Positions 26,301 through 37,428 of a stretch of DNA of 64,000 bases are shown piece by piece (within the stretch, counting starts at the first letter, position 1; every line of letters starts with the position of its first letter). The notes under the pieces are model-generated. The model had not been told where the DNA came from. It did not search any database and saw nothing but the letters and a program-made list of their open reading frames with translations. The position numbers and the translations under genes were made by a program. Origin of the DNA: Leptolyngbya ohadii IS1. Lineage in GTDB: Bacteria > Cyanobacteriota > Cyanobacteriia > Elainellales > Elainellaceae. The stretch covers positions 307,501 through 371,500 of the forward strand of contig NZ_NKFP01000001.1 of assembly GCF_002215035.1 (NCBI RefSeq), given 5' to 3'.

Positions 26301-27158
26301 ATGACTCGCAAAGGACGATCGATTACCCTGTCCCTCGAAGAGAGCGACAAATCACAGCTCGAAGCCATTGCCCTGGAGTTGGGCATGATGTGGGGGGATG
26401 AACCTAATATTTCGCGGCTGATCAAGGCGATCGCCCGTCGCCATCTGACAGTGTTCCCCAATAATGATTGGAGTCGCGATCGCATCAATACCCTGAATAA
26501 GGCGAGAAATTTATTAGTCGATGGTGGTTATCTCGAAGATGCGTTAGTGTTGGCGCACCTGCTGTTAGAGCGGAGTGAATTGACTCTGCCCCTGCGTCAG
26601 GAACTTGAACAGTTTGTGGCGAAACCTGCGGCACCCTGGCGAATGGAAATCGATCGCTACATACGGCAGCAGCAGCCCTTTCAATTAGCCTATCAAGACG
26701 CCGCTGAGCGAGTCTGGAACTTCACCATATCTTTTGCGATCGTCGCCCAGCATGAAGAACGGCAATATCTGGACTGCTGGTGTCGCGAAACGGAGGGCAA
26801 TCAGGATTTATCGGCGCTGGCTCATAACTGGTCGCTGCGAATCGATCGGATTGCGGATGCGGCGGTGTCGCCTGTGAAAGGTCGCTGGCAGGGCGGGCTG
26901 GACTCCATTGCAGTTGAGATGCACTTGCTGCGCGGGCTGGCGTTTGCCTATCGCACAAAAAACGGTGCGGACGAGGTGAACGAATGGCATCCTAATCTGC
27001 CTCAGGTGCGGCGGGTGGTGCGGCGCGTTGCCAATACCTTCTGGTTCTTTCGCGAAATTCGGCGGTACGGCAAGGACTGTATTATTGTGTCTCCGGAAGA
27101 CGTGCGCGATCGGTTTAAGCAGGAACTTTTAGAGATGGTTGAACAGTATGATCCTTAA
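26301..27158 (+). CDS. WYL-domain transcriptional regulator of the CRISPR locus
   Basis: 285 aa. The N-terminal 50 residues (RSITLSLEESDKSQLEAIAL, then NISRLIKAIARRHL) look like a ribbon-helix-helix/HTH DNA-binding module. The middle (QPFQLAYQDAAERVWNFTIS, then QYLDCWCRE) is a WYL-type fold with the signature residues changed. WYL proteins commonly bind a nucleic-acid ligand and repress or activate defence genes; a WYL protein (Sll7009) has been reported as a regulator of a I-D locus in Synechocystis 6803. The divergent position and the nearby inverted repeats support control of cas3' and of itself. Confidence 0.82.
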   Translation: MTRKGRSITLSLEESDKSQLEAIALELGMMWGDEPNISRLIKAIARRHLTVFPNNDWSRDRINTLNKARNLLVDGGYLEDALVLAHLLLERSELTLPLRQELEQFVAKPAAPWRMEIDRYIRQQQPFQLAYQDAAERVWNFTISFAIVAQHEERQYLDCWCRETEGNQDLSALAHNWSLRIDRIADAAVSPVKGRWQGGLDSIAVEMHLLRGLAFAYRTKNGADEVNEWHPNLPQVRRVVRRVANTFWFFREIRRYGKDCIIVSPEDVRDRFKQELLEMVEQYDP

Positions 27159-27184
27159 ATCATTCACTTAATCATTCACGCAAT

Positions 27185-28546
27185 CTACGATCGAAAGAAT
27201 TGGTTTGCAGGGCGTTCCAGTCCCAGGTGGTCGCGCAGGGTCGTACCCTCGTATTCTTTGCGGAAAATACCGCGTCGCTGGAGTTCGGGGATGACGCGAT
27301 CGACGAAATCGTTTAATCCTTCCGGCAGAAATGGAAACATGACGTTAAAGCCGTCCGAGCCTTCTTCGGTGAGCCATTGCTCCATGTCATCGGCGATCGT
27401 TTCTGGGGTGCCGACAAAAATCAGTCCGCCGTAGCTGGCGGCTCGCTGGGCAAGCTGGCGAATCGTCAGGTTTTCCTTTTGGGCAAGGGCAATAATGCGA
27501 TCGCGTCCGGTGTGACTGCCGTTGGTGGGGGGAATTTCTGGCAGGAGTCCGTCTGGGTCAAAATTCGAGACATCGTATCCCAGTGCCATATTTAAGCTGC
27601 TGATGCCGCTGTCGTAATGGATCAGGCTGTTGAGATGCGCCAGTTTTTCCTGTGCTTCTGTCACCGTATCGCCCACCACCACTAGCACTCCTGGCAAGAT
27701 TTTGAGGCTGTCGGGATGCCGTCCGATCGCCTTTGCCCGTCCCTTTACATCTGCAAAAAATGCCTTACCTGCTTCCAGGGAATTGACGCCGGAGAAGATG
27801 ACTTCAGCGGTTTCCGCGGCGAGTTGGCGTCCCACGTCGGAAGCGCCTGCCTGCACAATCACCGGGTAGCCCTGAATCGGTCGGGCGATGTTGAGTGGAC
27901 CTTTTACCGAGAAATATTTGCCCTTGTGGTTTAAGACGTGCATGCGTTCCGGGTCAACATAAATTCCCGCTTCCCGATCGCGGATAAAGGCATCGTCTGC
28001 AAAGGAATCCCACAGTCCTGTTACCACGTCATAGAATTCGCGGGCACGGCGATAGCGTTCATCATGTTCAATTTCTTCCTCCAGCCCAAAGTTAAGGGCG
28101 GCATCGGGGTTGTAGGTGGTGACAATGTTCCAGCCTGCTCGACCGCCGCTGAGGTGATCCAGCGAGGCAAACCGTCGGGCGACATGGTAGGGGGAATCGT
28201 AGGTCGTAGAAGCGGTTGCGACTAAGCCAATTCGTTCTGTAACGGCGGCAAGGGCAGAAAGCAGAGTGAACGGCTCAAAGGAGGTGACGGTATGGCTGCG
28301 TTTGAGGGCAGCGATCGGCAGATTCAAAACCGCCAGATGATCCGCCATAAAGAAAACGTCGAATTTGCCCTGCTCTAGTTTCTGGATAAATTGCTGGATT
28401 GCCGGAAAGTTAAAATTTGCATCGGGAATTGCCCCCGGATAGCGCCACGCCGCCGTATGGATACTGACCGGACGCATAAACGCTCCCAGCTTTAGCTGCT
28501 TTCTCGATCGCTTTTCGTCCTCCATTCGCCCTCCCTCGGCATTCAT
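27185..28546 (-). CDS. LLM-class flavin-dependent monooxygenase (NtaA/SnaA/DszA family)
   Basis: 453 aa. It reads LGAFMRPVSIHTAAWRYPGA near the N-terminus, then FDVFFMADHLAVLNL and HLSGGRAGWNIVTTYNPDA, all typical of the NtaA/SnaA/DszA branch of luciferase-like monooxygenases. These use FMNH2 supplied by a separate reductase to oxidise sulfur or nitrogen compounds. No flavin reductase lies next to it. The ATG at 28546 gives a charged 17-residue leader; the in-frame ATG eight codons in (MEDEKRS) is an alternative. It faces the WYL gene tail to tail with a 26 bp gap. Confidence 0.9.
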   Translation of the reverse strand: MNAEGGRMEDEKRSRKQLKLGAFMRPVSIHTAAWRYPGAIPDANFNFPAIQQFIQKLEQGKFDVFFMADHLAVLNLPIAALKRSHTVTSFEPFTLLSALAAVTERIGLVATASTTYDSPYHVARRFASLDHLSGGRAGWNIVTTYNPDAALNFGLEEEIEHDERYRRAREFYDVVTGLWDSFADDAFIRDREAGIYVDPERMHVLNHKGKYFSVKGPLNIARPIQGYPVIVQAGASDVGRQLAAETAEVIFSGVNSLEAGKAFFADVKGRAKAIGRHPDSLKILPGVLVVVGDTVTEAQEKLAHLNSLIHYDSGISSLNMALGYDVSNFDPDGLLPEIPPTNGSHTGRDRIIALAQKENLTIRQLAQRAASYGGLIFVGTPETIADDMEQWLTEEGSDGFNVMFPFLPEGLNDFVDRVIPELQRRGIFRKEYEGTTLRDHLGLERPANQFFRS

Positions 28547-28811
28547 TCCCTGTCTAATCTCCGCAAATCCGAAAATTGAGGATCATGCTAGCTGCTGGGA
28601 CGATCGCAAATCGACGTACTCAGGGAAGATTCCGCCAGCCCAGGGGCAGACTGTTGCAATTTTGGTGACGAGCCAGGGGAAAGAATGCTTTACGGCTTTG
28701 ATGAAGGAGGGCGATCGAACTGCATTAATCCTGAATCAATCCTGAATGAAACTCTGGAGCAATACAGGGAGTCGATAGCCCTAGCCGTGAACCGGGTGGT
28801 GGGAGAACGTA

Positions 28812-31118
28812 ATGAGCGGGAGAACGATGGGTATCTGGCATCGAATGACTGGGACGTTGAGTTTGTTTATGCTGCTGGGGGCGGCAAATCCACTGTTACC
28901 CGCTTGGGCAGACGTACCCGCTTCTGGGTCGATCGATTGCCGTCAAGAGCGTGACCAGACCACGGAGCAGACTTTGTTTAGCCTCCAGGAACGCATTGGG
29001 CAAGACCTGGATCAGCAGCAGTTCGAGCAGGCAAATCAGCGAATGCGCCAAATGATTCAGACGATCGCACTCTTACAGGATATTCAGTGGCGATCGACCC
29101 GCTTGCAGGGCTTGGTGAATGCGGAAGAGTCCGGGCAGCGCAATCTCTGGGTGGAATTGATCAATCGATCGGCGGAAAAGGGTTTTGCGGAGCAGGCAAA
29201 AGGAGTGTTAGCAGAGGCAGTTCAACTGACCCAAAGTTTAAACAGCGGCTACAGTTCTCTGAAAGCCCAGGCTCTAGTACAGCTTGCCCGCGACTATCAA
29301 ACCTTGGGAGATCGTCAGGCGGGACTGGACACGCTGGCTCTGGCAGTGAATGCGAGTCAAACCGTGCAGGGGGAAGAATTCCAGGTGAATGTCCTGATTC
29401 CGATCGCCGAAGCATACGTTGCGTTAGAAGAACCCGTTACCGCCGTTGATCTAATGCACAGAGCTAAACAATTTGCTGAAGCTGTGAACCCTGCTGATGT
29501 CAGCCGCCGCGATCGGGTGATGGCAAAAGTCGCCCAGGCATACCTGAAAGCGGGACAATTGGAGGCAGCTCTGGCGATCGTCCCGACTTTAACTAAAACG
29601 CCGAATGTTCATGCAGAGGTTTTGCTCTCCGCAGTGCGATTCCAGGTGCAGCAGGGACAAATCGATGCAGCAGCGGAACTGGCGAATTTAATCAACAATT
29701 ATCCCTCCGTTGGGGCGCTCGCCCAGGTAGAAGCGGCACGGGGGTACGCGCTCCAGGGAAATGAATCCCAGGCAGACCGTTTATTTCAGCAGGCAATTCA
29801 AACAGCACAGACGGCAGGCGATGCAGAATATACCCTGTCTCAGGTGATCACCACCTACGGCAAAACCCGACCGGATGCCGCCCTTCCCTTGGCTGAAAGT
29901 CTGACCGACCCAGAAAAACGTCTGGCAGCGCTTACCCAAATTGCCCTCGGCTATGCCAGCAGCAACCAGTCCACCCAGGCAAGGCAAACGATCCAGAAAG
30001 CGATCGCAACTGTACCCAATATTTCCTCAGACTGGCAGGGCTTTGCAGTCCAAAATGCAGCGGATTTAGCGATCGTAGCAAATCAACCGGATCTGGCAGT
30101 GCTTCTGGCAGCGGCATTGACCGATCCCTTTGCCAACCCTCCTCGCGATCTGCTGCTGGAGCGAATTGCCCAAAAAACTGCCGAGCGGGGACAGTTGGAT
30201 GCAGCGCTAAATGCTGTTCAGTCCATTTCTGCCAGTAATCCGGACGCCCGCAGTCGGGCAATTTTGCCGCTGTCGAAGGCTTTTATCCAGGCAAACCGCT
30301 ACAGCGATGCGATTCAGCTTATTGATTTAATTAACGCGACCGATACAGGCTATCGGGCAATGGTGCAGGCAGCGATCGCCAGCGATTTGCTTCTGAGCGG
30401 CAATACTGATCCAGCAGTTGCGCTATTCGAGCAGGCAAAACAAACGGCAGCGACACTTACTGACCCAATTCAGCAGTTTGATGCCTGGGGTGCGATCGCG
30501 ATTCAATACAGCCGTGCCGGACAGCCGATCGATGCGGAAGTGATGCAGCGCTTGCGGGAAACGGTGTCCCGATTTGGAGATAATTCCGTTGCCGCTAACT
30601 ATATTCGTCTGACGGTGGAGCGAGCCTTGCCCGTGCAGCAGTACGAAACCGCACTCCAGATCGCCCAACTGATTCCCGACCCGACCGATCGCGGCTATCA
30701 GCTTAATTCGGTTGCCCAGGAAAGTTTGAAGGCAAATCAGCTCCAGCTTGTTTCCCAGGCGATCGCCCAAATTTCAGCACCGGACAGCAAAATGCGGCTT
30801 TTGCTCAGTTTGATTGATCGATCGCTGCAAGATAATCAGCCCCAAACGGCGATCGCGTTACTGGAACAGGCGGCTCAGGTGGCGCAAACTATCCCAGATC
30901 CAGAGATCCGCGTGCTGCGGTTTGGCAATGAGGGCGGCACCATTGTTGATGACGATAGCGATCGAGCCAGTTCCTATGAGGCGATTGCGCTGCGCTACGT
31001 AAAACTGGGTCGCCAGGCGGAGGGTCTGCGGGTTGCCGGACTAATTCAGGATCGCCCTGAGCGCGATCGGGTGACGCAACGGTTACTGTGTTATGCACCC
31101 AGCGTTGCTCCTAGCTGA
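28812..31118 (+). CDS. Secreted TPR/helical-repeat protein
   Basis: 768 aa from the ATG at 28812 (GGGAG upstream); the ATG at 28827 (MGIWHRMTG) is also possible. Residues about 10-34 form a signal peptide (TLSLFMLLGAANPLLPAWA, cleavage before DVPASG). The rest is a long series of degenerate TPR-like helical hairpins of about 35 residues (for example KVAQAYLKAGQLEAALAIV, ALGYASSNQSTQARQTI). No enzyme motif is seen. It likely works in the periplasm as a protein-protein scaffold. No operon partner is evident. Confidence 0.8.
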   Translation: MSGRTMGIWHRMTGTLSLFMLLGAANPLLPAWADVPASGSIDCRQERDQTTEQTLFSLQERIGQDLDQQQFEQANQRMRQMIQTIALLQDIQWRSTRLQGLVNAEESGQRNLWVELINRSAEKGFAEQAKGVLAEAVQLTQSLNSGYSSLKAQALVQLARDYQTLGDRQAGLDTLALAVNASQTVQGEEFQVNVLIPIAEAYVALEEPVTAVDLMHRAKQFAEAVNPADVSRRDRVMAKVAQAYLKAGQLEAALAIVPTLTKTPNVHAEVLLSAVRFQVQQGQIDAAAELANLINNYPSVGALAQVEAARGYALQGNESQADRLFQQAIQTAQTAGDAEYTLSQVITTYGKTRPDAALPLAESLTDPEKRLAALTQIALGYASSNQSTQARQTIQKAIATVPNISSDWQGFAVQNAADLAIVANQPDLAVLLAAALTDPFANPPRDLLLERIAQKTAERGQLDAALNAVQSISASNPDARSRAILPLSKAFIQANRYSDAIQLIDLINATDTGYRAMVQAAIASDLLLSGNTDPAVALFEQAKQTAATLTDPIQQFDAWGAIAIQYSRAGQPIDAEVMQRLRETVSRFGDNSVAANYIRLTVERALPVQQYETALQIAQLIPDPTDRGYQLNSVAQESLKANQLQLVSQAIAQISAPDSKMRLLLSLIDRSLQDNQPQTAIALLEQAAQVAQTIPDPEIRVLRFGNEGGTIVDDDSDRASSYEAIALRYVKLGRQAEGLRVAGLIQDRPERDRVTQRLLCYAPSVAPS

Positions 31119-31610
31119 ATGAAGTTGTTTGGCGTTAAGGTTGAGGGATTTACTTTCCTTTGTTGCTTCCCTTATCTAAAGCTGCGTCAGTATCTAAATC
31201 ATCCAAATCGTAATCAGGAGTGTATATGATGCATATAACAATAATAAGCAATGTTTTTTTACTACAGCGTTCACAAATTGTTTGTGAACAAGGGGTGTGG
31301 GGGCTTCGCCCCCAGGCAGGGTCACAGCCCTTGCACCCCGTTCAAATCCTGCAAAGGATTGCTGTAGAGGATTTATTTGTTATTCTAGGCACTCTATTGC
31401 AACGGGAGAACCTATGAAATACAAGCAATTGATTGGGTTGCCTTGAGACGAAGCTCCTACTGATAGAAACCTGTGAGAAAGATTAGGTGCTCTAATTTTC
31501 TTATGATTAGCCAAAGATTTTCTGATGCCACGTTAAACCTCTACTGATGTAAGGTTGAACCAGTCGCGTCTTGCAACCTGTAGGGTTTATTCCTGCAAAT
31601 TAAAATTGTT
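31119..31610. other. Intergenic region with MITE copy 2 and the duplicated LysR promoter segment
   Basis: MITE copy 2 occupies 31262-31367. About 31485-31610 is the LysR upstream region, which has a diverged duplicate at about 56460-56583. No gene was recognised. Confidence 0.6.
31262..31367 (+). repeat. MITE-like palindromic element, copy 2
   Basis: Begins CTACAGCGTTCACAAATTG and ends AAAGGATTGCTGTAG, with the central GGGGGCTTCGCCCCC palindrome and the CACCCCGTTCAAA segment. It is the same family as the copies at 6925, 49459 (inverted) and 52282. Confidence 0.87.
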
Positions 31611-32627
31611 ATGGATCACCCAGTCAAGCAGAACGCTGCCCCAAAGCGTGAACTTCATCAATCCGTTACCCTGCATCAGCTAGAAGTTTTTGCTGCAACT
31701 TGCCGCAATGCCAGCTTTAGCCGTGCCGCAGACGAGTTTTCGCTGACCCAACCCACGATTTCAATGCAGGTCAAGCATTTGAGCCAGGTTGTGGGGCTGC
31801 CCCTGCTGGAGATGATCGGCAAACAAATTTACCCCACCGAAGCTGGAGAAGAAGTCCTCAAAGCCAGTCAGGCAATTTTTGAACGATTAGAGCAGTTTCA
31901 ATTTGCCCTCAATGAGTTGAAAGGCGTTAACCAGGGCAAACTTCGCCTCGCTTCCTCCAGAACGGCTAAGTATGTCATTCCTCGCCTGTTGCCGTCCTTC
32001 TATCAGGCATATCCGGAAATTGAACTATCGCTCAAAATCACCTCGCGCTCAAGCGTACTACAGCGATTAGAAAACCATCAAGACGACCTCTACATTCTGA
32101 GCTATCCCCCAAAATCGGATGCAGTTGAGGCTCATGCCTTCCTGGGCAATCCCTTGGTGGTCATTGCGCCGATCGATCATCCACTCGCACGGGAAAAGAC
32201 CATTTCGCTTCAGGCATTGAAGGAAGAATCCTGGGTTTTACGAGAACCGGGGTCAGCCACTCGTATGGCAACCGATCGCTTGTTTCAGAAACACGACTTT
32301 TGCAGCAGAACTCGGATGGAGCTAAACAGCAATGAGGCAATTAAACAGGCAGTCATCGCCGGAATAGGGCTATCTGTCGTGTCGCTTCACAGTTTGCGAT
32401 CGCTGCGTTTCTCCCCAACCCTAACCTGTTTGAATGTAGAAGGATTTCCGCTTTATCAGCAGTGGTATGCCGTCTTTCGCAAAGACAAATTCCTGCCGAC
32501 GACCGCCAAGCTATTTCTGGAGCATCTGATCAAACACAGCCACAGCGAATGCCAGGTTGCCCCTGAAGTTTTGCGGCAGGGAAACAGCAATCTGTGGGGT
32601 ACTCCTGTACTGGCGGGATTACCCTGA
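31611..32627 (+). CDS. LysR-type regulator (CmpR/RbcR/CcmR-like)
   Basis: 338 aa. The N-terminal winged HTH (about 20-80; FAATCRNASFSRAADEFSL, then TQPTISMQVKHLSQVVGLPL) is followed by a LysR effector domain (about 105-320). The helix matches the CbbR/RbcR/CmpR group that controls carbon fixation and bicarbonate uptake. Co-direction with sbtA-sbtB 0.7 kb downstream suggests that the bicarbonate genes are a target, with small-molecule effectors such as 2-phosphoglycolate or 2-oxoglutarate as in relatives (inference). A decayed copy of the gene lies at 56584-56875. Confidence 0.88.
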   Translation: MDHPVKQNAAPKRELHQSVTLHQLEVFAATCRNASFSRAADEFSLTQPTISMQVKHLSQVVGLPLLEMIGKQIYPTEAGEEVLKASQAIFERLEQFQFALNELKGVNQGKLRLASSRTAKYVIPRLLPSFYQAYPEIELSLKITSRSSVLQRLENHQDDLYILSYPPKSDAVEAHAFLGNPLVVIAPIDHPLAREKTISLQALKEESWVLREPGSATRMATDRLFQKHDFCSRTRMELNSNEAIKQAVIAGIGLSVVSLHSLRSLRFSPTLTCLNVEGFPLYQQWYAVFRKDKFLPTTAKLFLEHLIKHSHSECQVAPEVLRQGNSNLWGTPVLAGLP

Positions 32628-33336
32628 TTATTTTCAATTCATCTAGCGGAACAACCGTGGCGCGATCGTCATGACCTGGTCGTAGCAGTACCGGGCAGGA
32701 CTCATAATGATTGCCCCTGGTTCTAATCTATCCTCATGCAGGCGGCTGATTGGTTTATTTGCCGCTGCGCTCAGCGTTATAGCCTGGCTTCACGGTACCG
32801 TGACCAAAACCATAGATTAATTTCTATGTAAACAAGAATTTTTTTCTTGACTGCTCTATAAGTAATCCTACCCAGAGTAGCGTACAGTTAAGAATATCCA
32901 AACGAACTAATGATTACGATTTAGTTTTTCAGACCTTGTAATTACTCAGCGCTTATTCTCGGCAGTTTGTTGCTGAGAGTGTCTTGAGAATACGATCGCA
33001 AATGCCAAATTTCATTCTCCATTCGATTTCTATCCATAACCGATCCTGTATCTACGGGATAGGCTGCTTATCGTTAGCTTGATCTACCATTCATTTCCCT
33101 TGTTATGGCAGTCATCAATCTCATCCGGTTTAGCAACTTCCGAGGGGATATCTTCGGCGGTATCGTGGCCACTGTTTTCCCATGACCTCGGTCTACAGGT
33201 GCCTGTACAACACCTGTGCTGTAGGGATGTGTGCTGTAGGAATAAAGCATCTCATTCTTACTCCCCTTAACTCTTTAAGGTTCATTTAGTTGTTTATTGC
33301 AATACTTCTCGTCAGAGGAGGCATAAGGAGGTATTC
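32628..33336. promoter_or_regulatory. Long upstream region of sbtA with palindromes
   Basis: It contains a perfect 12 bp palindrome CACGGTACCGTG (32791-32802) and an inverted repeat CATAGA-N6-TCTATG (32811-32828), the size of a LysR half-site pair. TTGACT follows at about 32847. A 26-codon SulP-like fragment sits at 33105-33185. Two stacked ribosome sites (AGGAGG and AAGGAGG) precede the sbtA GTG. Confidence 0.5.
33105..33185 (+). pseudogene. N-terminal relic of a SulP/BicA-type bicarbonate transporter
   Basis: 26 codons read MAVINLIRFSNFRGDIFGGI followed by VATVFP and TGA. The F-x-N-x-RGDIFGG motif is the characteristic N-terminus of cyanobacterial BicA-like SulP transporters. The first membrane segment is missing in all frames downstream, so only the first exposed residues survive. 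It lies 151 bp upstream of sbtA on the same strand. It could be a deletion scar of a former bicA-sbtA arrangement. Translation as an upstream leader ORF cannot be excluded. Confidence 0.65.
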
Positions 33337-34985
<1,649 letters not shown>

Positions 34986-35008
34986 ATCGAGAACGATGCA
35001 AGCCAAAG

Positions 35009-35036
35009 AAGCCGGGGTTACTCACCTCGGTTTTTT
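35009..35036 (+). terminator. Rho-independent-type terminator after sbtB
   Basis: GCCGGGGT pairs imperfectly with ACCTCGGT and is followed by TTTTTT (35029-35036). It lies 24 bp after the sbtB stop. Confidence 0.6.
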
Positions 35037-35250
35037 AGTGACTGTTATCCCGGAACACCCATTCCTCGATAAAGGCACTATACAAATATCCCTATCAGGC
35101 GTTTCCCTATGAGCAATTGATCACAGAGAACCGTCGTTGCGATCGCCGGAGGACTCGAACAATCGAAACTCTCTTGTCGTAGAGCCATGGTGTGCGGCTT
35201 AGAATAGGGGGACGTAGCCAATCCTGAAAGAATGGGCATTTTAAGGTGAG

Positions 35251-35988
35251 ATGAATGCAGGATGGATCATGGCGAATCACCTTAAAATTGCGACCTGGAA
35301 TGTTAATCGCCCAAAGCAGGGAGGATGGAAGAACAATCCAACCATTCTGACGAAAATTCGAGAAGTTGCTGCTGATATTTGGATTTTGACAGAAACGAAT
35401 TGCGTCATTTCTCCAGGCGAGAGCTACCAGTCGATCGCGACTCAGCCTGATCCGTCTCATTCAGCAGGCGAGAATTGCACGACAATCTGGTCACACTATC
35501 CAATTAAGCAGACTTTAGCAACGAAGGACTCACAGATAGCGGTATGTGCTGAGGTTGATTTGGGGAATTCGATCGACCCTCTCTTGGTCTATGGCACGAT
35601 TATCACCTGGGCACATGATGGAGTTCTCAGCAAAGAAGCCACGATGTGGCAACGGCATTATGAGTCGATCGCATGGCACAGTGAAGATTGGGCAAAACTG
35701 AGCCAGGATGTTCCATTCTGTGTAGCAGGGGATTTTAATGAGGCATTGAGTGAGCCATATTGTTATGGAACTCAGCAGGGGCGTACTCTACTCAACGAAG
35801 CCTTGGAGCGGAGTAATCTGGTTTGTGTCACAGCAGGTAGTGAACTGGGCTACAACATCGACCATATTTGCTTGAGTGCAGATTGGGCAGGACGAGTGAT
35901 GGATGTGGAGAAATGGCAGGCTTTTCGAGAGGATGGAAAGCCCGTCAGCGATCATTGTGGCATCACGGTTACGTTGAAGTTAGATTAG
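35251..35988 (+). CDS. Endonuclease/exonuclease/phosphatase (EEP) family protein
   Basis: 245 aa, short for the family but with all main motifs: IATWNVNRP (about 13-21), ILTETNCV (Glu, about 48), AGDFNEAL (about 162-169), NIDHICLS (about 205) and SDHCGITV (about 232). These metal-dependent phosphodiesterases act on DNA, phospholipids or other phosphoesters; which of these cannot be told. The ATG at 35269 (MANHLKIATWN) is a good alternative start. The next gene begins 65 bp downstream. It is not obviously linked to sbtAB. Confidence 0.87.
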   Translation: MNAGWIMANHLKIATWNVNRPKQGGWKNNPTILTKIREVAADIWILTETNCVISPGESYQSIATQPDPSHSAGENCTTIWSHYPIKQTLATKDSQIAVCAEVDLGNSIDPLLVYGTIITWAHDGVLSKEATMWQRHYESIAWHSEDWAKLSQDVPFCVAGDFNEALSEPYCYGTQQGRTLLNEALERSNLVCVTAGSELGYNIDHICLSADWAGRVMDVEKWQAFREDGKPVSDHCGITVTLKLD

Positions 35989-36053
35989 AGGAGCAAGGAC
36001 TTCGTCTAAGTTCGCCTGTTCGTTCCAGAAGGTTTTTGGGGAGAATGCTGTGC

Positions 36054-36626
36054 ATGTCTAAACTTATTTATTGGGTTGCCTGTACAGTCGATCGCTTTAT
36101 TGCCCGCGAAGACGGCTCGTTCGACTTCTTTTTAATGGAGGGAGAACACGTTGCGGATTTGCTTTCTGCGTTTCCTGAAACGATTCCAGGATATTTGCGA
36201 GGAACGTTGGGTATTACGGCTGACAATCAACACTTCGATAGCGTTTTGATGGGACGCAGAACTTATGAAGTTGGCGTGAAAGAGGGAATTACAAATCCCT
36301 ACCCGCAGATGAAGCAGTATCTTTTCTCCCGTACTCTCCAGCAAAGCCCTGACCCAAGCGTTGAATTAGTTCTGTCTGACCCAGTCGCATTTGTGCGAGA
36401 ACTCAAGCAGCAACCCGGCAAAGATATTTGGTTGTGTGGTGGTGGAGATCTAGCTACCGTCCTCTTTCCCGCGATCGATGAGATAATTCTGAAAGTACAT
36501 CCCTTTCTCCTTGGCTCCGGGATTCCACTCTTCTCAGGAACAATTCCACTCACTTCTCTGGAATTAACCGACAGCAAAATTTACAAGAATAGTTTCATGT
36601 TGTTGCACTATCACGTGAACCATTAG
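36054..36626 (+). CDS. RibD-C-terminal / dihydrofolate-reductase-like protein
   Basis: 190 aa from the ATG at 36054 (MSKLIYWVACTVDRFIARED) with GGGGAG about 11 bp upstream; 36045 is an alternative. DHFR-fold stretches are SVLMGRRTYEVGVKEG (about 63-78), DIWLCGGGDLATVLF (about 125-140) and EIILKVHPFLLGSGIPLF (about 145-163). Members reduce pterin- or flavin-precursor-like substrates with NADPH. The physiological substrate is unknown. It follows the EEP gene by 65 bp. Confidence 0.85.
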   Translation: MSKLIYWVACTVDRFIAREDGSFDFFLMEGEHVADLLSAFPETIPGYLRGTLGITADNQHFDSVLMGRRTYEVGVKEGITNPYPQMKQYLFSRTLQQSPDPSVELVLSDPVAFVRELKQQPGKDIWLCGGGDLATVLFPAIDEIILKVHPFLLGSGIPLFSGTIPLTSLELTDSKIYKNSFMLLHYHVNH

Positions 36627-36627
36627 G

Positions 36628-36711
36628 TTATAGCTCGGTATAAAGTGCGATTGTCTCCTTTGCTGCTTGTAGAACACGATCGTAGAATTCTAGGGGTTCA
36701 ACCTCCTTCAT
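36628..36711 (-). pseudogene. Possible 3' remnant of a lost gene
   Basis: 27 codons, MKEVEPLEFYDRVLQAAKET followed by IALYTEL and stop, antisense to the gap between two plus-strand genes. The in-frame sequence upstream (GLIASQ) still looks protein-like for about ten codons before a stop. Composition suggests a genuine C-terminus whose upstream part has been lost. The family was not recognised. Confidence 0.3.
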
Positions 36712-36804
36712 TTGAGAGGCGATAAGACCTGCGATAAGAACGCATCCCTATCCGAAAAGATAGATTTGTGTGTAGATTGTGGACTATCCCTATCGGATCG
36801 AGCG

Positions 36805-37428
36805 ATGAACATTCAAGCAGCCTATGATACCTGGTCACAGACCTATGACACCGATCGAAATCTTACCCGTGACCTGGATCAAGCCGTTACCCGAAAAATA
36901 TTAGCGGGTTTAAGCAGTCGTTCAATTGTTGAGATTGGCTGCGGTACAGGAAAAAATACCCTTTGGCTGTCTCAAATTGCTGACAGCGTTCATGCGATTG
37001 ATTTTTCACAAGCAATGCTTGAGAAGGCAAAAGCAAAGGTAAATTCAGCCAATGTTACATTTGCCGTTGGAGATATCACAAAGTCGTGGAACTGTAGCGA
37101 TGCATCCGCTGACTTGATTACCTGTAACCTCGTACTAGAACATATTCTGGATCTATCTCTCATCTTCTCAGAGGCGTCTCGCGTATTAGTCCAAGGGGGA
37201 TACTTTTTTGTTTCTGAGCTACATCCCTTCAGACAGTATCAAGGTACAAAAGCAAATTTTCAAAATAATCAAGAAACAATTGAAATTACGGCTTTCACGC
37301 ATCATATTTCTGACTTCATGAACGCAGCCAAGAGGCATGGTTTCACCCTTGAGGACTTTCAGGAGTGGTGGCACGAAAACGATCAGAGTAAACCCCCACG
37401 ACTTGCAACCTTTCTATTTAAGCGATAA
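36805..37428 (+). CDS. Class I SAM-dependent methyltransferase
   Basis: 207 aa from the ATG at 36805; the frame extends to 36712 but those 31 residues look untranslated. The SAM-binding motif I is VEIGCGTGKNTLWLS (about 42-56), the acidic residue of motif II is in HAIDFSQAM (about 66), and motif IV is near DLITCNLVLEHI (about 104). The C-terminal part is short. The substrate is unknown. It is on the same strand as the preceding DHFR-like gene with a 178 bp gap. Confidence 0.88.
   Translation: MNIQAAYDTWSQTYDTDRNLTRDLDQAVTRKILAGLSSRSIVEIGCGTGKNTLWLSQIADSVHAIDFSQAMLEKAKAKVNSANVTFAVGDITKSWNCSDASADLITCNLVLEHILDLSLIFSEASRVLVQGGYFFVSELHPFRQYQGTKANFQNNQETIEITAFTHHISDFMNAAKRHGFTLEDFQEWWHENDQSKPPRLATFLFKR

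Noticed and set aside
35130-35205. tRNA-like 3' end on the minus strand (GTTCGAGTCCTCC stretch)
   Set aside because: The T-stem and acceptor stem do not pair and the anticodon arm has the wrong loop size, so it is not a functional tRNA by eye. A tRNA finder would settle it.
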